Shown here: positions 41,386-52,200 of the stretch, piece by piece | How positions within the stretch are numbered: the stretch's first letter is position 1 | How the letters are laid out: every line of letters begins with the position of its first letter | From: Paguma larvata | Lineage: Eukaryota; Chordata; Mammalia; Carnivora; Viverridae | Direction of reading: 5' to 3' | Assembly (NCBI GenBank): GCA_030068075.1 | Contig: CM057826.1 | Location: forward strand, 66,933,312 to 66,997,311 | DNA: 64,000 nucleotides | Notes under the pieces: model-generated | Databases searched by the model: none | Told to the model about the DNA's origin: nothing | Seen by the model: only the letters and a program-made list of their open reading frames with translations | Program-made: the position numbers and the translations under genes

Positions 41386-42880
41386 CTTAAGCGAAAAAAC
41401 TGGTCAAAGTCTGCATTATTCTCATAAATTCCATACAGTAAGATTAAAATGTGCATATATGCATTTTTTTCTCTTTCATTTCCCACTGCAGGTTTTAGAA
41501 ACTTATCTCTGATTAGAACAACACCTTGCCCCAAAATCTATTGTCAAGAGGTATTGCTGCAACCTCAAAGATGGTTTTTCTCAGCAGGTGCTCCAGTAAT
41601 TCCAGAAACTATACAGAAATATTTGCAGGTCAGCATTACCAAGGCCCCAAGATTTTCTCTCTCTGGCTTTTCATTTACCTACAGGGCAGGAGTGAAACAC
41701 TGGCTACGTTTATCATTACTTTGCTAGCATCCACTTTCACACTAATTAGCACATCTAGTTTGAAGTTTCTTTTGATATTTTGCAGCCCAATATTGTTTCT
41801 GATAATAAGGTACCAGCAAATAAAGGAGAAATTTCAATGTCAATTAACTCCCAGGACAAAAAAATAAGTCCATCAATAAAATGTTATGCATATAGGGGAT
41901 ATATTAAAAACATTAACACTAAAAATAAGTATAATAATTACTGGTTCACAGTCCTTACTCTATTACATTTTTTTTTTCAAAAAGCAGTTTTATAACAAAA
42001 CCGTTTCATATAGAATTGGTGGTAGAAGAAACCTTCTAAGCTAGAGATTTTCTACTTCAAACTTTTCACCTCATAATAGATAGAAAATGGAGGTCAGAGG
42101 CGTGAAATGACTGCCCCATGACATACATATGATGACAAAGCTACCTCCTCCCTTACTCCCCTTTCCACTATAACACATTGCCTAGATTTCATCCAGAGTC
42201 ATCCAAATGCAAGGCATTGCTCACTCATTCAAAAATTTAACTGGGGGTGGGGGTGGGGGGGGGCAGAGCATGTAATTACGTTGAAATTGAATTGTTATAC
42301 TGAAACAATGATCACATTCAATTTATAACATTCAATGTATAAAACTGTGGTTCATTTACACCTAAAAAATGATGCACAATTTTCAATACCACGTCTCAAG
42401 AATATAATAAATACAGAAACCAGTAAAATTTAATTAAAAATTATTATAAGACTGAAGGATACTGCTAATATGAAGATATATGCATGCACACACACACAAA
42501 AACACACAGAGTCATTATGGGTCTGGAATGGTGAAAGGTTAGACATGAATGAAAACATCAAAATATTAATGACAGATAAAATGATCTCTTTTTAAATTAA
42601 AGATAAAACACTAAGGTAGGCGAGAGGATTTTGAATAATGATATAGGAAAGTCTAGATCCATATTTCGAAATGCTTCATTCAGTGGCTTATAAATTTATT
42701 AACTCTCAAAGTCATTCAGTAAACAGCCAAATTATTTTTGAGTTAAATATTGTCCAATACATAAATCAAAATAACAGTAACACCACTATTGCTGAGTTTC
42801 AAGGGCTATGTCAAAGAAGACCACTCTAAGTGTTTGCTGAAAAAAGAATATTGACCGTCTTAGAAAATGGCTCTAACACT
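41386..42880. other. Intron, mostly unassigned
   Basis: Contains a G-run (42243-42262). Three overlapping plus ORFs at 41449-41995 show no domain and no splice signals. No repeat is bounded with confidence. Confidence 0.4.
42243..42262 (+). repeat. G-rich run, quadruplex-capable
   Basis: G5 T G5 T followed by about ten G. Enough G-tracts for an intramolecular G-quadruplex on the plus strand, which is the non-coding strand of FER. Confidence 0.7.
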
Positions 42881-42884
42881 GAAA

Positions 42885-43075
42885 GTAGCTAAGATTTATT
42901 AAATAGTAACTGTACTATGAACTTACATGCATTGTTTTGTACATCTAATTGTCTATAATACTATATAACAAGTCCGGTTATCCTCATTTTATAGATTAGA
43001 AAGCCAGAGCTTGGAGTGGATAAATAACTTTTCCAATGACAAAAGTAACAAGTTCAAATCTATAATGTAATCTAA
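42885..43075 (+). mobile_element. MIR fragment
   Basis: AAGATTTATTAAATAGTAACTG opens it; GGTTATCCTCATTTTATAGATTAGAAAG is the MIR core; then TAAATAACTTTTCCAATGAC and ACAAGTTCAAATC. Confidence 0.6.
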
Positions 43076-43319
43076 ATCAAATAATTTCTTTTCTTCCCTA
43101 TGCTGATTGGGCAGCAACAAGATAACTTATAGGAATAAAGAATTGATAACTGGAATTTTTAAAACTCAACTTCACTGCTTCAAGAATTAAGAATTCTACA
43201 TAGATTTTGTTTTTTTTTTTTAATATCCATAAATTCTCATCAGGCTTTAATGTTATAAAAAAGAATCAAGTAGCTAATTTAATAACTCAAAGCTTCAGTA
43301 AAAACTCAGAATTTTAATT

Positions 43320-43545
43320 TTTATTTATTTCTTTATGTTTATTCTTTTGAGAGAAAGAGTGCACATGTGTGCAAGTGAAGGAGGACCAGAGACAGGGGGA
43401 GAGAGAAATCCCAAGCAGGCTCTGGGCTGTCAGAGCAGATGCAAATGTGAGGCTCACTGTGAGAGAAGTTATGAACTGTGAGATCGTAACTTGAGCCAAC
43501 CCCAAGAGTTGGACACTTAACCAACTAAGCCATCCAGGTGACCCC
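43320..43545 (-). mobile_element. CAN-SINE, minus strand, diverged
   Basis: TTTATTTATTTCTTTATG start, GAGAGAAAGAG, and head ending AGCCATCCAGGTGACCCC. Imperfect target duplication CTCAGAATTTTAA and TTCAGAATTAAAA. Confidence 0.85.
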
Positions 43546-43549
43546 AAAT

Positions 43550-44120
43550 TCAGAATTAAAAAAAAAAAGATTTATTTTGGAACTAAATGGCACTAATGAG
43601 ATGTCTCATTTGGCCACATCTTTAAAAAAGGCTTACCCCTCACAAAATGAATTATGTATTTCTGTCTTCTAACACAGTTCAAAATGAATGTAATTTGACT
43701 CCATCTTGCTGAGTCAAGGTTATAAGACTCAACTTTGGAATTTCTTTCATCTATATTTTGTACCTTTCTTTCCAGATTCCTCCCTCGGTGTTGAAATATT
43801 TATTAGAAGTTATTTATTAGAATCTTTAGCAGAAAGTATTACTTCTGCCACCACCAATGCCTGACTCCACTCCTCTACCTACCCCACATCTGCAGTCGCC
43901 ATTCACCATTGGCTGTTTTAATCTTTGATGCTTTTAGAAATCATGAAAGTATGTTCAGTAGAACTGTTTCTAAATATGAGCAAAAAGTTCTAAGATTCTT
44001 GCTGAGTAAAGCATATGATCTTTATGATGTGAACTTAGTTACATCCATCTGTGAAATCTCATTGAGATTACTCTGGGTGTATATGACATGACCAGGTAAT
44101 CCCTTAAAAGAGACTGTCTC
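43550..44120. other. Intron, no feature recognised
   Basis: No exon or repeat was recognised; short ORF 43909-44091 (+) has no domain. Confidence 0.45.
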
Positions 44121-44121
44121 T

Positions 44122-44365
44122 GGGGCACCTGGGTGGCTCACTTGGTTAAATGTCCAACTCTTAATTTCAGCTTGGGTCATGATCTCATGGTTCGGGAGTT
44201 CAAGACACACATCAGGCTCTTTGCTGACAGTGTGGAGCCTGCTTGGGATTCTCCCTCTCTCTCTCTCTCAGTCTCTCTCTCTTCCCCTCTCCCATTTACA
44301 TTGTTTCTCTCTATCTCCAAAAATACACTTGAAAAAGAAAAAAACAAACTATTAAAAAAAAAGAG
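44122..44365 (+). mobile_element. CAN-SINE, plus strand
   Basis: Head GGGGCACCTGGGTGGCTCAC, body of an older subtype (CTTAATTTCAGCTTGGG), tail A-rich. The second SINE follows within its tail. Confidence 0.9.
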
Positions 44366-44370
44366 GGAGA

Positions 44371-44578
44371 GGGCACTTGGGTGGCTCAGTTGGTTAAGCC
44401 TCTGACTTTGGCTCAGGTCATGATCCATGGTTCATGAGTTTGAGTCTCGCATTGGGCTCTGTGCTGACAGCTCAGAGCCTGGAGCCTGCTTCGGATTCTG
44501 TGTCTCCCTCTATCTCTGCCCCTCCCATTCTTCTCTCTCTCTCAAAAATAAACATTAAAAAAATTTTTAATAAAACAT
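44371..44578 (+). mobile_element. CAN-SINE, plus strand
   Basis: Head GGGCACTTGGGTGGCTCAGT, CT-rich middle, tail AAAAATAAACATTAAAAAAA. It appears nested in the 3' tail of the SINE before it, as GAGACTGTCTCT-like flanks lie outside both (44110 and 44590). Confidence 0.9.
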
Positions 44579-44589
44579 ATGAGAGAGAG

Positions 44590-44975
44590 ACAGATTGTCT
44601 CTTCTTGAAGTCACGGATTCGAACTATGAAAGATGTGCAAAGTGAAGAAATTTCTCCATTGCTGCAGGAAGCTACATAGCCAGGTATCCTAGTGGCCTCT
44701 GAAAGCTACAAGTGGTCCCCAGAATTGAGGACCTCAATTCTACAACTGCAAAAAAACTGAATTCTACCACAACCAGATGAGCTTGAAGAAAACTCCAAGC
44801 TCCAGATGAAAATGCAGCCCAACCAACATCGTGACTTTATTCTCACAAGTCCCTGAGCAAATAACTCAGATGCCATGACTGGATTTCTGACCTACAGAAC
44901 TGTGAACTAATAAACAAGTCTTATTTTAAGCCATAAAGTTTGTGTTTGGTTATAGAGCATAGAAAAACTAAAACA
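44590..44975 (+). mobile_element. Probable MaLR-type LTR
   Basis: The 3' half (TTTCTGACCTACAGAACTGTGA, ATAAACAAGTCTTATTTTAAG CCATAAAGTTTGTGTTTGG) matches the LTR polyadenylation end of this class. The 5' part is too diverged to bound. Confidence 0.5.
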
Positions 44976-44984
44976 AGTACTCCC

Positions 44985-45990
44985 AGCATTTGTCTCTTAC
45001 TGACTGCTTCTTTCCTGAAATCCTCCATGAGGCATCTGTTCTCTTGGATCACTCTGTCCCTTCTCCGATTACTCCCCAGTCTCCACTGAAAGCCTTACTT
45101 TCCCTACCTATCCAGTGTTCCCCAAGCCTCCAGCCTCAGCTTTTTCCTCTTTCTATATGATTTTATTTTATTGTACATTTATTTATTTTTTTATTTTACA
45201 TTTTCATTTTTTATTTTCTTAAGCAAATGCTTGTTGGACAACTACATGGCTCCAGACAGTAATGCAGGCTCTATGGAGCTATTCATGAGAGGAAAAAAAA
45301 AAAAAAGAAAGAAAAAAAAATCCCTATTCCTATGGAGTGTTCATAGATGACTCCTTTCTCTATGACAACCAAGACAGTCTTGTCTCCTGTGTTCCAGACT
45401 CAAATGGCTAGCTTGTCTTGCAAATTTCTCCACTGAGATCTCCAAAAGTCTCTTATAATCACTTATTATTTTCACTGAATCTAATACTTTAGATTATTTT
45501 TTATTTTATTTTACATTTTCATTTTTTAATACTTTGCCCTGTAGTTTCAAATTCATCTATATTCACAACTACCTTTCCTTCCCTCCTTCCCTCTCTTTGG
45601 AAGATGGCTTGGATTCTCTTCAAGACCAATTTTTCTATCTGTTCTGCGATGCCCTTCTACTTCCTTTAAATCTCAATCCATTAGTTATTCCCTTTGTCCC
45701 CTCTTTCATCTAAATCTTCAATGTCTTCCTCTCCAGTGATTCCTCTTCTCTCCTGATTCCTGTAAGCAAAGTCATCTATAATTCTACAAATGAAATTCTG
45801 TAGGTGAAAGTCATCTGTAATTCTATGTCTACTGATTCTATGAGCAAAGTCATCTCTCCCATCCTTTTAAAACTAAGAAATAACACTTTCTTGACCTGTG
45901 TATCCTTCAAACAACTACGTCATTACTCTCTTTTCCTGCTTATCCAAAATTCTCCTAAGTAGTGTACATTCACTGGCTTCTGTTAATAAT
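44985..45990 (+). mobile_element. Probable L2 fragments with AT/A-rich interruptions
   Basis: TCCATGAGGCATCTGTTCTC, ACTGAAAGCCTTACTTTCCC and similar pyrimidine-rich phrases suggest L2 sequence, broken by TTTATTTT-rich sequence near 45160-45220 and 45500-45540 and an A-rich patch (45291-45320). Decayed; bounds are approximate. Confidence 0.4.
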
Positions 45991-45994
45991 TACA

Positions 45995-46165
45995 ATTATT
46001 AGGTGCAATTTTGTTGTATAAAGCAAAGTGCAAAGCAATTTTCCCACATTATCATTTAATACTTTGAAAACATAACAACTAATGATTACTATCCCCGTTT
46101 TACAAATGGGAAAGCTCAGACTCAGAGAAGTGAAGTGACTTGTCTGAAGTTTCCCATTCTGCACT
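45995..46165 (+). mobile_element. MIR fragment, apparently inside an L2
   Basis: TATCATTTAATACTTTGAAAAC, ACTATCCCCGTTTTACAAAT GGGAAAGCTCAGACTCAGAGAAGTGAAGTGACTTG is the MIR core. L2-like text resumes on the far side. Confidence 0.75.
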
Positions 46166-46199
46166 TAAATGCGAATATACCTTATTCTTAATATCCTAA

Positions 46200-46720
46200 A
46201 ACTGTTTCTTCAAGTGAAACCTCGCTTCATCACCCCACTCACCCCTAAATCCACTACAATCTGACCTCTGTCCTTCCCCACTCCACAGGAACTACTCCCA
46301 TTGAAGTCATGAGCAATCTCCTCATTTGCCGAAATCAAAGAAAGCTTTTCAGTCCTTATAGTTCATGTTTCTTCTCTTTCTTTGTCCTCTCTCTGCCTTA
46401 ATTATACTGATCACTCTTAAACTGCAGCTTCAGAAAGACATACCAAACTGCCTGCCGGTCATGTCTACAAGAAAGTTCAGGACTCATCTGACTTAGCATT
46501 CCAAACTGAAATGATTAGCTCCCATCTGCTCCTGCTGCTCCAGTTACCCACTGAGGAGAACTAGTAGGACCTCAGTCACCCAAGTATCTGGTCGCCATCC
46601 TCCACTCATACCTATTCCTCTCCTTTTTGTTCACTCCACAGAGCCAGTTATTCACTCTTTCCTTCTCTATAATTCTCGCAAAATTATACTTGCTTTTTTT
46701 GCCTTAGATTAAAAACCCTG
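46200..46720 (+). mobile_element. LINE-2 (L2) ORF2 fragment
   Basis: Phrases CCACTACAATCTGACCTCTG TCC, CTCCCATTGAAGTCATGAGC AATCTCCTCATTTGCC and CTTTTCAGTCCTTATAG align in order with the L2 ORF2 segment encoding the reverse transcriptase. Frames are broken. Confidence 0.6.
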
Positions 46721-46724
46721 TAAT

Positions 46725-47880
46725 AATTTGTAAGATACAAATATTAATATATAAGCAAAACCTAGATTAAATGTTAATGTTTATATGAATTATCAAGGAC
46801 TAATTGTGGAGTCCTTATGTTTATAATAAGTATTCTGTATACATTTCAAAGTGAATGATAGCATACATTTGTGATTCAGCCTAGAATTATAATTTTAAAA
46901 GAATTAATAGTTGGCCTACCATTTTTCATGATAATTCTTAAAAAAAAACACACACACATCTTACTACTAGATTGAAATTATTCTTAACTTTGAGATGAGA
47001 CCATATTCTGAAACAATTTTTAAATCTATTAAATTTTACTTTATTCCCGCTGCTCTCATTAAACCCATCATTGGCAAGTTAAAGAGTTTTTTCATTCTTT
47101 TGTTGGCCATCCGCTCTTGATGACTTTACCTTGTGCAAACAAACACATTATAATACTTATAAGGTCAATTCCTAATAATGCTTGAGTGTCTTATTTCATT
47201 AACTTAAACATAAAGGAAAAGCTAACCTTTTACTAGGTGACATAATCCAGTAGATTAACCATGTCACCAAGGATTTCTGGAATTCTAGTAAACAGTATCT
47301 TGAATGGTGTGTAGATTCCAGTTGAAAACATATAGTGATCATAGGAAATGACCTCCAAGATGTGGCTTTATGTAATATAGGATTTGCCCTTGGTTCTGTC
47401 ACCCCTTAAAGTAGATTAGCAATCATACATTCTAGAATAGAGTCATCTATTTTTGCGTGGTTCTTCAATGTAAGACTTTTTTTTTTTTTTCTTGGCAAAG
47501 AGCAGCTTTAAGACAGCCAATACTTTTTGCTACCACAAACAAAACAGTCAGTTTTTACTAATTATTGTAGGATATATACCTTATAACATTAGGAATACAG
47601 AAATACTTCACATGCTGTGATGGAATGAGAAGACAAAAAAAAAAATATTTCATGCCCTTCCTCGTTCCCCAGTCCCCACAGAGGCACTAGAGTCTATTCT
47701 GTGATGACCTTTCATTATATATTCAAAATTCTCATATGTCTGTAGCTATGTTACCCAATCAGAATAAAGTTTGTGTAAATAATTTTTTTAAATCCACAGA
47801 AAAGCATAATAGAAAGTAAACTATAAGCACATCAACTTAATTATTTTCACAAATACTGTTATCACATCACCAGACACTGA
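46725..47880. other. Intron, no feature recognised
   Basis: AT-rich; no exon or named repeat. Confidence 0.45.
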
Positions 47881-47889
47881 AACATGTAT

Positions 47890-48370
47890 ATAACTTTAAA
47901 ACATATACACAATGGAGTATTACTCAACAATCCAAAAGAATGAAATCTTGCCGTTTGCAACTACATGGATGGAACCAGAGGGTATTATGCTAAGCAAAAT
48001 AAGTCAGTTAGAGAAAGAGAAATATCACATGACTTCACTTGTATGAGGAATATAAGATACAAAACAGATGAACATAAGGGAAGAGAAGCAAAAATAATAT
48101 AAAAACAGGAGGGGGAAAAACCATATAAGACTCTCAAATATAAAGAACAAACTGAGGGTTGCTGGAGGGGTTGTAGGTGGAGGGATTGGTTAAATGGGTA
48201 AGAGACATTAAGGAAGACACTTGGGATGAGCACTAGGTGTTACATACAGGGGATGAATCACTGGAATCTACTCCTGAAATCATTATTGTACTACATACTA
48301 ACGTGGATGTAAATGAATGAATGAATGAACGAACAAACAAACAAACAAACAAACAAATAAATAAATAACA
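47890..48370 (+). mobile_element. L1 3' end (carnivore type)
   Basis: Begins in the ORF2 tail: CAATGGAGTATTACTCAACAATC and TTGCAACTACATGGATGGAACCAGAGGGTATTATGCTAAGC. It continues with GACTTCACTTGTATGAGGAA TATAAGATAC, the GAGGGTTGCTGGAGGGG 3' UTR block and GGATGAATCACTGGAATCTAC TCCTGAAATC, and ends in GAATGAATGAA(CAAA)n(TAAA)n. 5' truncated, no intact frame. The youngest-looking L1 in the window. Confidence 0.9.
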
Positions 48371-48374
48371 TCTT

Positions 48375-49405
48375 CCGACATGTTGTCAATTGGCAGGGCC
48401 AATTAGTCTTCTGAAAAATTTAACCAGAAACTATGGCTCTGAAGGGAAGGAGAATCCTGCACCTTCAAAATATATTTACTAAAGACAACATGTGGTGGTG
48501 AGATTTTTAAATACTACAATCTACAATAATGTTTATTGATGCACTAAAATTCCTCTAAATAAACACTGCTATAATAAGCTCTTGTGGTCAAGTACCTTCC
48601 AAAACATACAAATAAACAAATAAACAACAACAATGAATATAGCAGTCTTGTGCTGAGCTTTATTTTTCTATTTTCACTAAAATTTTACTTATTCTTTCAG
48701 TCAGAATTAAATTCAGTTATAAGTGGCAAAAACCTGTCTAAAATTAACCTAGCAAATAAGGTTTTATGTTTCTTATGAAATAAGAAGTCTGTAAAGTAAG
48801 CAGTCCAAAGCTGGTGCCAGTTATTCAAGAGGGACAACAAGGGCCGCAGAGCCTTCTTCCATGTTTACAAAAGGCCTCTTGACCTAAACTTTGTTTATCA
48901 GCTACTATCCCTCAATCAATACTATTTTTAGATCAATGAGCATAGAATCTAAGGTTTGGGATGGGTCTTCCACATGAATAATCAAGTCATGCCAAATGGT
49001 TCAGTGTAAAAAAAAAAGAGACAGGAAACCAGAGTACTTATTCTTCGATAAACAATGGGGAGTGAACATAAATGTGAAAGAGCTCATCAGTGAGAAAGAG
49101 TAAATGTAGTACTCCCAAACTCCACGAACCTTTAAAAAACTTGAGGCTTTCACGTAAGGCTGAAAGAGTAAAAAGGCAGCAGAAAGGACCACTTCTCAAT
49201 GCTGAGTTACATGGAATACGGAAGAATGAGTAATCTCTCTTGAAAAGGAAGTGTGCTTACTAAAACAAGATTCCAGAGGACATACTCAAAAATTTTGAGA
49301 AGACGGAGAGCTGTATGAGGATGCTTTAGGGAAGTGAAAAAACAGTCAAGAATGGATCCGACATATACAGTGCAGAATTAGTATGACATTAATACTATTA
49401 TAATA
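48375..49405. other. Intron, no feature recognised
   Basis: No exon or repeat recognised; ORFs 48584-48778 (+) and 49001-49192 (-) lack domains. Confidence 0.45.
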
Positions 49406-49426
49406 CATTAAGACTATTTAAAGGAG

Positions 49427-49641
49427 GGGCACCTGGGTGGTTCAGTCAGTTAAGTGTCTGACTTCAGCTGAGGTCATGATCTCATGGTTCATGAGTTCAA
49501 GCCCCATGTCCAGTTCTGTGCTGACAGCTCAGAACCTGGGGCATACTTCAGATTCTATGTCTCCCTCTCTCTCTGCCCTTCCCCCACTTGTGCTCTCTGT
49601 CTTTCAAAAATAAATAAAAACATAAAAAAATTTAAAAAATG
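49427..49641 (+). mobile_element. CAN-SINE (felid type), plus strand, young
   Basis: Head GGGCACCTGGGTGGTTCAGT, tail AAAAATAAATAAAAACATAAA. Perfect 16 bp target duplication AGACTATTTAAAGGAG at 49411-49426 and 49642-49657. Confidence 0.96.
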
Positions 49642-49659
49642 AGACTATTTAAAGGAGAG

Positions 49660-50185
49660 AACATATGGCTAACAACAGCAACATGCTGAGGTGGGGGGAG
49701 GTGAAAGCTCACCAAGGGAAGACAGACTAGTCCTGGACAAGGTCCCATTTTTAGGGGAATCTGAGTTCCTAAGTAAAATGGAAGACTACTGCCTAAAATA
49801 AGCCCTCGTGAGTCAGTACGCAACTTGTGGTGATAAGGATTCACGGGAAACATCATAAAAGAATATCAGAGAGTAAAAACCAAAGATCTCAGAACATCCC
49901 TATGAAAGAAGGTTAGTGACTCCTTAAGAATAGAAAATCCTCCTTTGATCAATTCAAGTATGAAATCATCACATAAGCTATTATACATGAATCTGAATAT
50001 GTGTGTCTGACTGAGTGTAGTAACATCTGACTAAGCAGAATGACAATGGTAGATAGATAGTGCTTAAAATTATATCTAGAGATTTACCATGAGTAATCTC
50101 ATTATATTTAGGTAAATGGGTAAAAACCAAAGATAAACTTTTAGAGTTATGGGTAGATACAAAAGTAAAGAAAAATGAATAGAAA
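49660..50185. other. Intron, no feature recognised
   Basis: No exon or repeat recognised. Confidence 0.45.
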
Positions 50186-50203
50186 TTAAGATAATTAAAA
50201 ACA

Positions 50204-50426
50204 GGGGCGCCTGGGTGGCTCAGTCGGTTGGGCCGCCGACTTCGGCTCAGGTCACGATCTCGCAGTCTGTGAGTTCCAGCCCCGCATAGGGCTCTGTGCT
50301 GATGGCTCAGAGCCTGGAGTCTGCCTCGGATTCTGTGTCTCCCTCTCTCTCTGCCCTTCCCTTGCTCATGCTCTGTCTCTATGTCTCTCAAAAATAAAAT
50401 AAAAACGTTAAAAAAAATTTAAAAAA
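50204..50426 (+). mobile_element. CAN-SINE (felid type), plus strand, young
   Basis: Head GGGGCGCCTGGGTGGCTCAG, CpG-containing body (GGGCCGCCGACTTCGG), A-rich tail. Perfect 16 bp target duplication AAGATAATTAAAAACA at 50188-50203 and 50427-50442. Retained CpGs suggest recent insertion. Confidence 0.97.
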
Positions 50427-50548
50427 AAGATAATTAAAAACAATTAAAAAAAATAATTCCAAAAACAAGAAATAAAGAGCATAAAATTGTTTTAAACAAG
50501 TGATGAAATATAAAAAATAAAAATATAAATACAGAAAAATATCAAATA

Positions 50549-50760
50549 GGGGTGCCTGGGTGGCTCAGTTGGTTAAGCGGCCGACTTCGGCTCAGGTCAT
50601 GATCTCACGGTCTGTGGGTTCGAGCCCCGTGTCGAGCTCTGTGCTGACGGCTCAGAGCCTGGAGCCTGCTTCGGATTCTGTGTCTCCCTCTCTCTCTGCC
50701 CTTCCCCTGCTCATGCTCTGTCTCTATATCTCTCAAAAATAAATAAACGATAAAAAAAAG
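50549..50760 (+). mobile_element. CAN-SINE (felid type), plus strand, young
   Basis: Head GGGGTGCCTGGGTGGCTCAG, body GCGGCCGACTTCGGCTCAGG, tail AAAAATAAATAAACGATAAAA. Perfect 15 bp target duplication GAAAAATATCAAATA at 50534-50548 and 50761-50775. Close in sequence to the copies at 50204 and 12521. Confidence 0.97.
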
Positions 50761-50779
50761 GAAAAATATCAAATAAGGG

Positions 50780-52060
50780 TCATAAAACAAAAAATATATA
50801 TATAGTATCTGGAAACGAAGACTAAAAAGTAAGCAAGACATTCCTCCAAAGCTATAGAAAATTAGACTTGTAAAAGTCACTAGCTAGCTGTGTGAGTCAC
50901 TAATTATCTTGGGCTTCAAAGACATCATTATACACAAAATGACAGATTGGACAAGATGATACTAATGGATTCTACATCCTCTAATATTTTTATGACTCTA
51001 TAAATCAAGTAACACAAAACTTACAAATGTCAGTAAGGGGTGATTCTTACACTTATGAATAGTACTTTCTCAATGATTACAGGACACTAATATTTAGAAC
51101 ACCATAACTTAAATGTCGAATTTGGTGACATTAAAATAGGAATTATATATCTACTACAACTCTCAATAAATGTAAGAAATAATGTATGAAGGTATATAAA
51201 CACTGAGTACTCCTTTAACATTTTCCATTCTTATTTCAAGGCCAGAATTTGTTTTTCCTAACATAGTGAATCTGGAAGAATGATGGCCAAAAATAAGGGG
51301 GCTTTAATTAAGAAATTTGGAGGATGCAGGCAGTTAAGTTTAAACTGCAAAATAATGTGTTATAAAATAATTCTTTACTAACATAATACTTTTAAGATAG
51401 GACTCTATTCCTATTATTCATAGGAATTATATGTTATACATTAAAATATTAAGAAATTAGCATTCCAGTGTACTAAATTAAGCAACCATAAGAATTGATT
51501 ATAAAATTAAAATTGAACTATATTGTTATATATCACAGTGAAAAAAAGCTTTATTTTGTACTGTCACCATTTATTACCTGTCAAGAAAAAATATTATTAT
51601 ATTCCCTTCTTCACAGAAATTGAAAATATGAAGGTAAAATTGGGCTCACCAGTTGATTAAAAAAACTAAAACTTGGAAAACAAAAATCTTAATACCCTCA
51701 CAGATTTTAAATTGAACAATGGTTCTCCTCAGATATTGCACAAAATTACACTTTTTTTTTTCCCTTCCCATGTTTTGGCATAGTAGAAAGCACGTGTTTT
51801 CCTCATATGTGAGCGATAAATAAAGAAAATAAATAAAATTAAAGAGAAATAGAAAACAAGCCACTTTCATTTTTTAATGGGCTCGTTTGGTGTCTGAGTG
51901 CTACTATTCCTTCAAAAGAATTTTTGTCTACTATCATATTAAGCAATCAAGAAAAATTACTCTTTCCATTTGAAGAGGCAGCTTAAAGTGGATGATTCGC
52001 TGGACTCTTAGATAATGTCTGTGTCCTGACTAAAGTAGACCTGAGAGAGCCTTCCCCCTT
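50780..52060. other. Intron downstream of the FerT exon, no feature recognised
   Basis: AT-rich. No exon or repeat recognised. Confidence 0.45.
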
Positions 52061-52062
52061 AC

Positions 52063-52200
52063 CTCATCTCTTTTGGCTTTTGATGTGGAAGAAGAGGAAG
52101 TCTCAAGGCAGGGCTTTAAAGCACAATTTTTACAGGACTGGGAGACACAACCAGGCTCCAGCCTATTCTCACAGTGCGAACATATGTTTTCATTCTCCAT
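52063..52200 (-). CDS. FER: Putative FerT-specific first coding exon (Cys-rich 46 codons)
   Basis: The ATG at 52200 opens 46 codons, beginning MENENICSHCENRLEP and ending TSKAKRDE, followed directly by GAG|GTAAGG, a strong splice donor (52062 downward). The first in-frame upstream stop is TGA at 52245-52243 with no other ATG between. The start context GAGATGG has G at -3 and G at +4. Junction phase is 0, so it splices in frame to the linker exon 32 kb downstream, giving a protein of linker, SH2 and kinase. Known biology: FerT is a testis-specific FER form with about 43 private N-terminal residues replacing F-BAR and coiled coils; my arithmetic from human FER length and mouse FerT length places the shared part exactly at this linker exon. 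The peptide has six cysteines (7, 10, 18, 23, 26, 31), two of them CxxC pairs, then a Ser/Thr stretch and a basic tail. I could not align it to a FerT sequence, so the identity is inferred from position, size, phase and signals. The alternative is a chance ORF. Confidence 0.78.
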
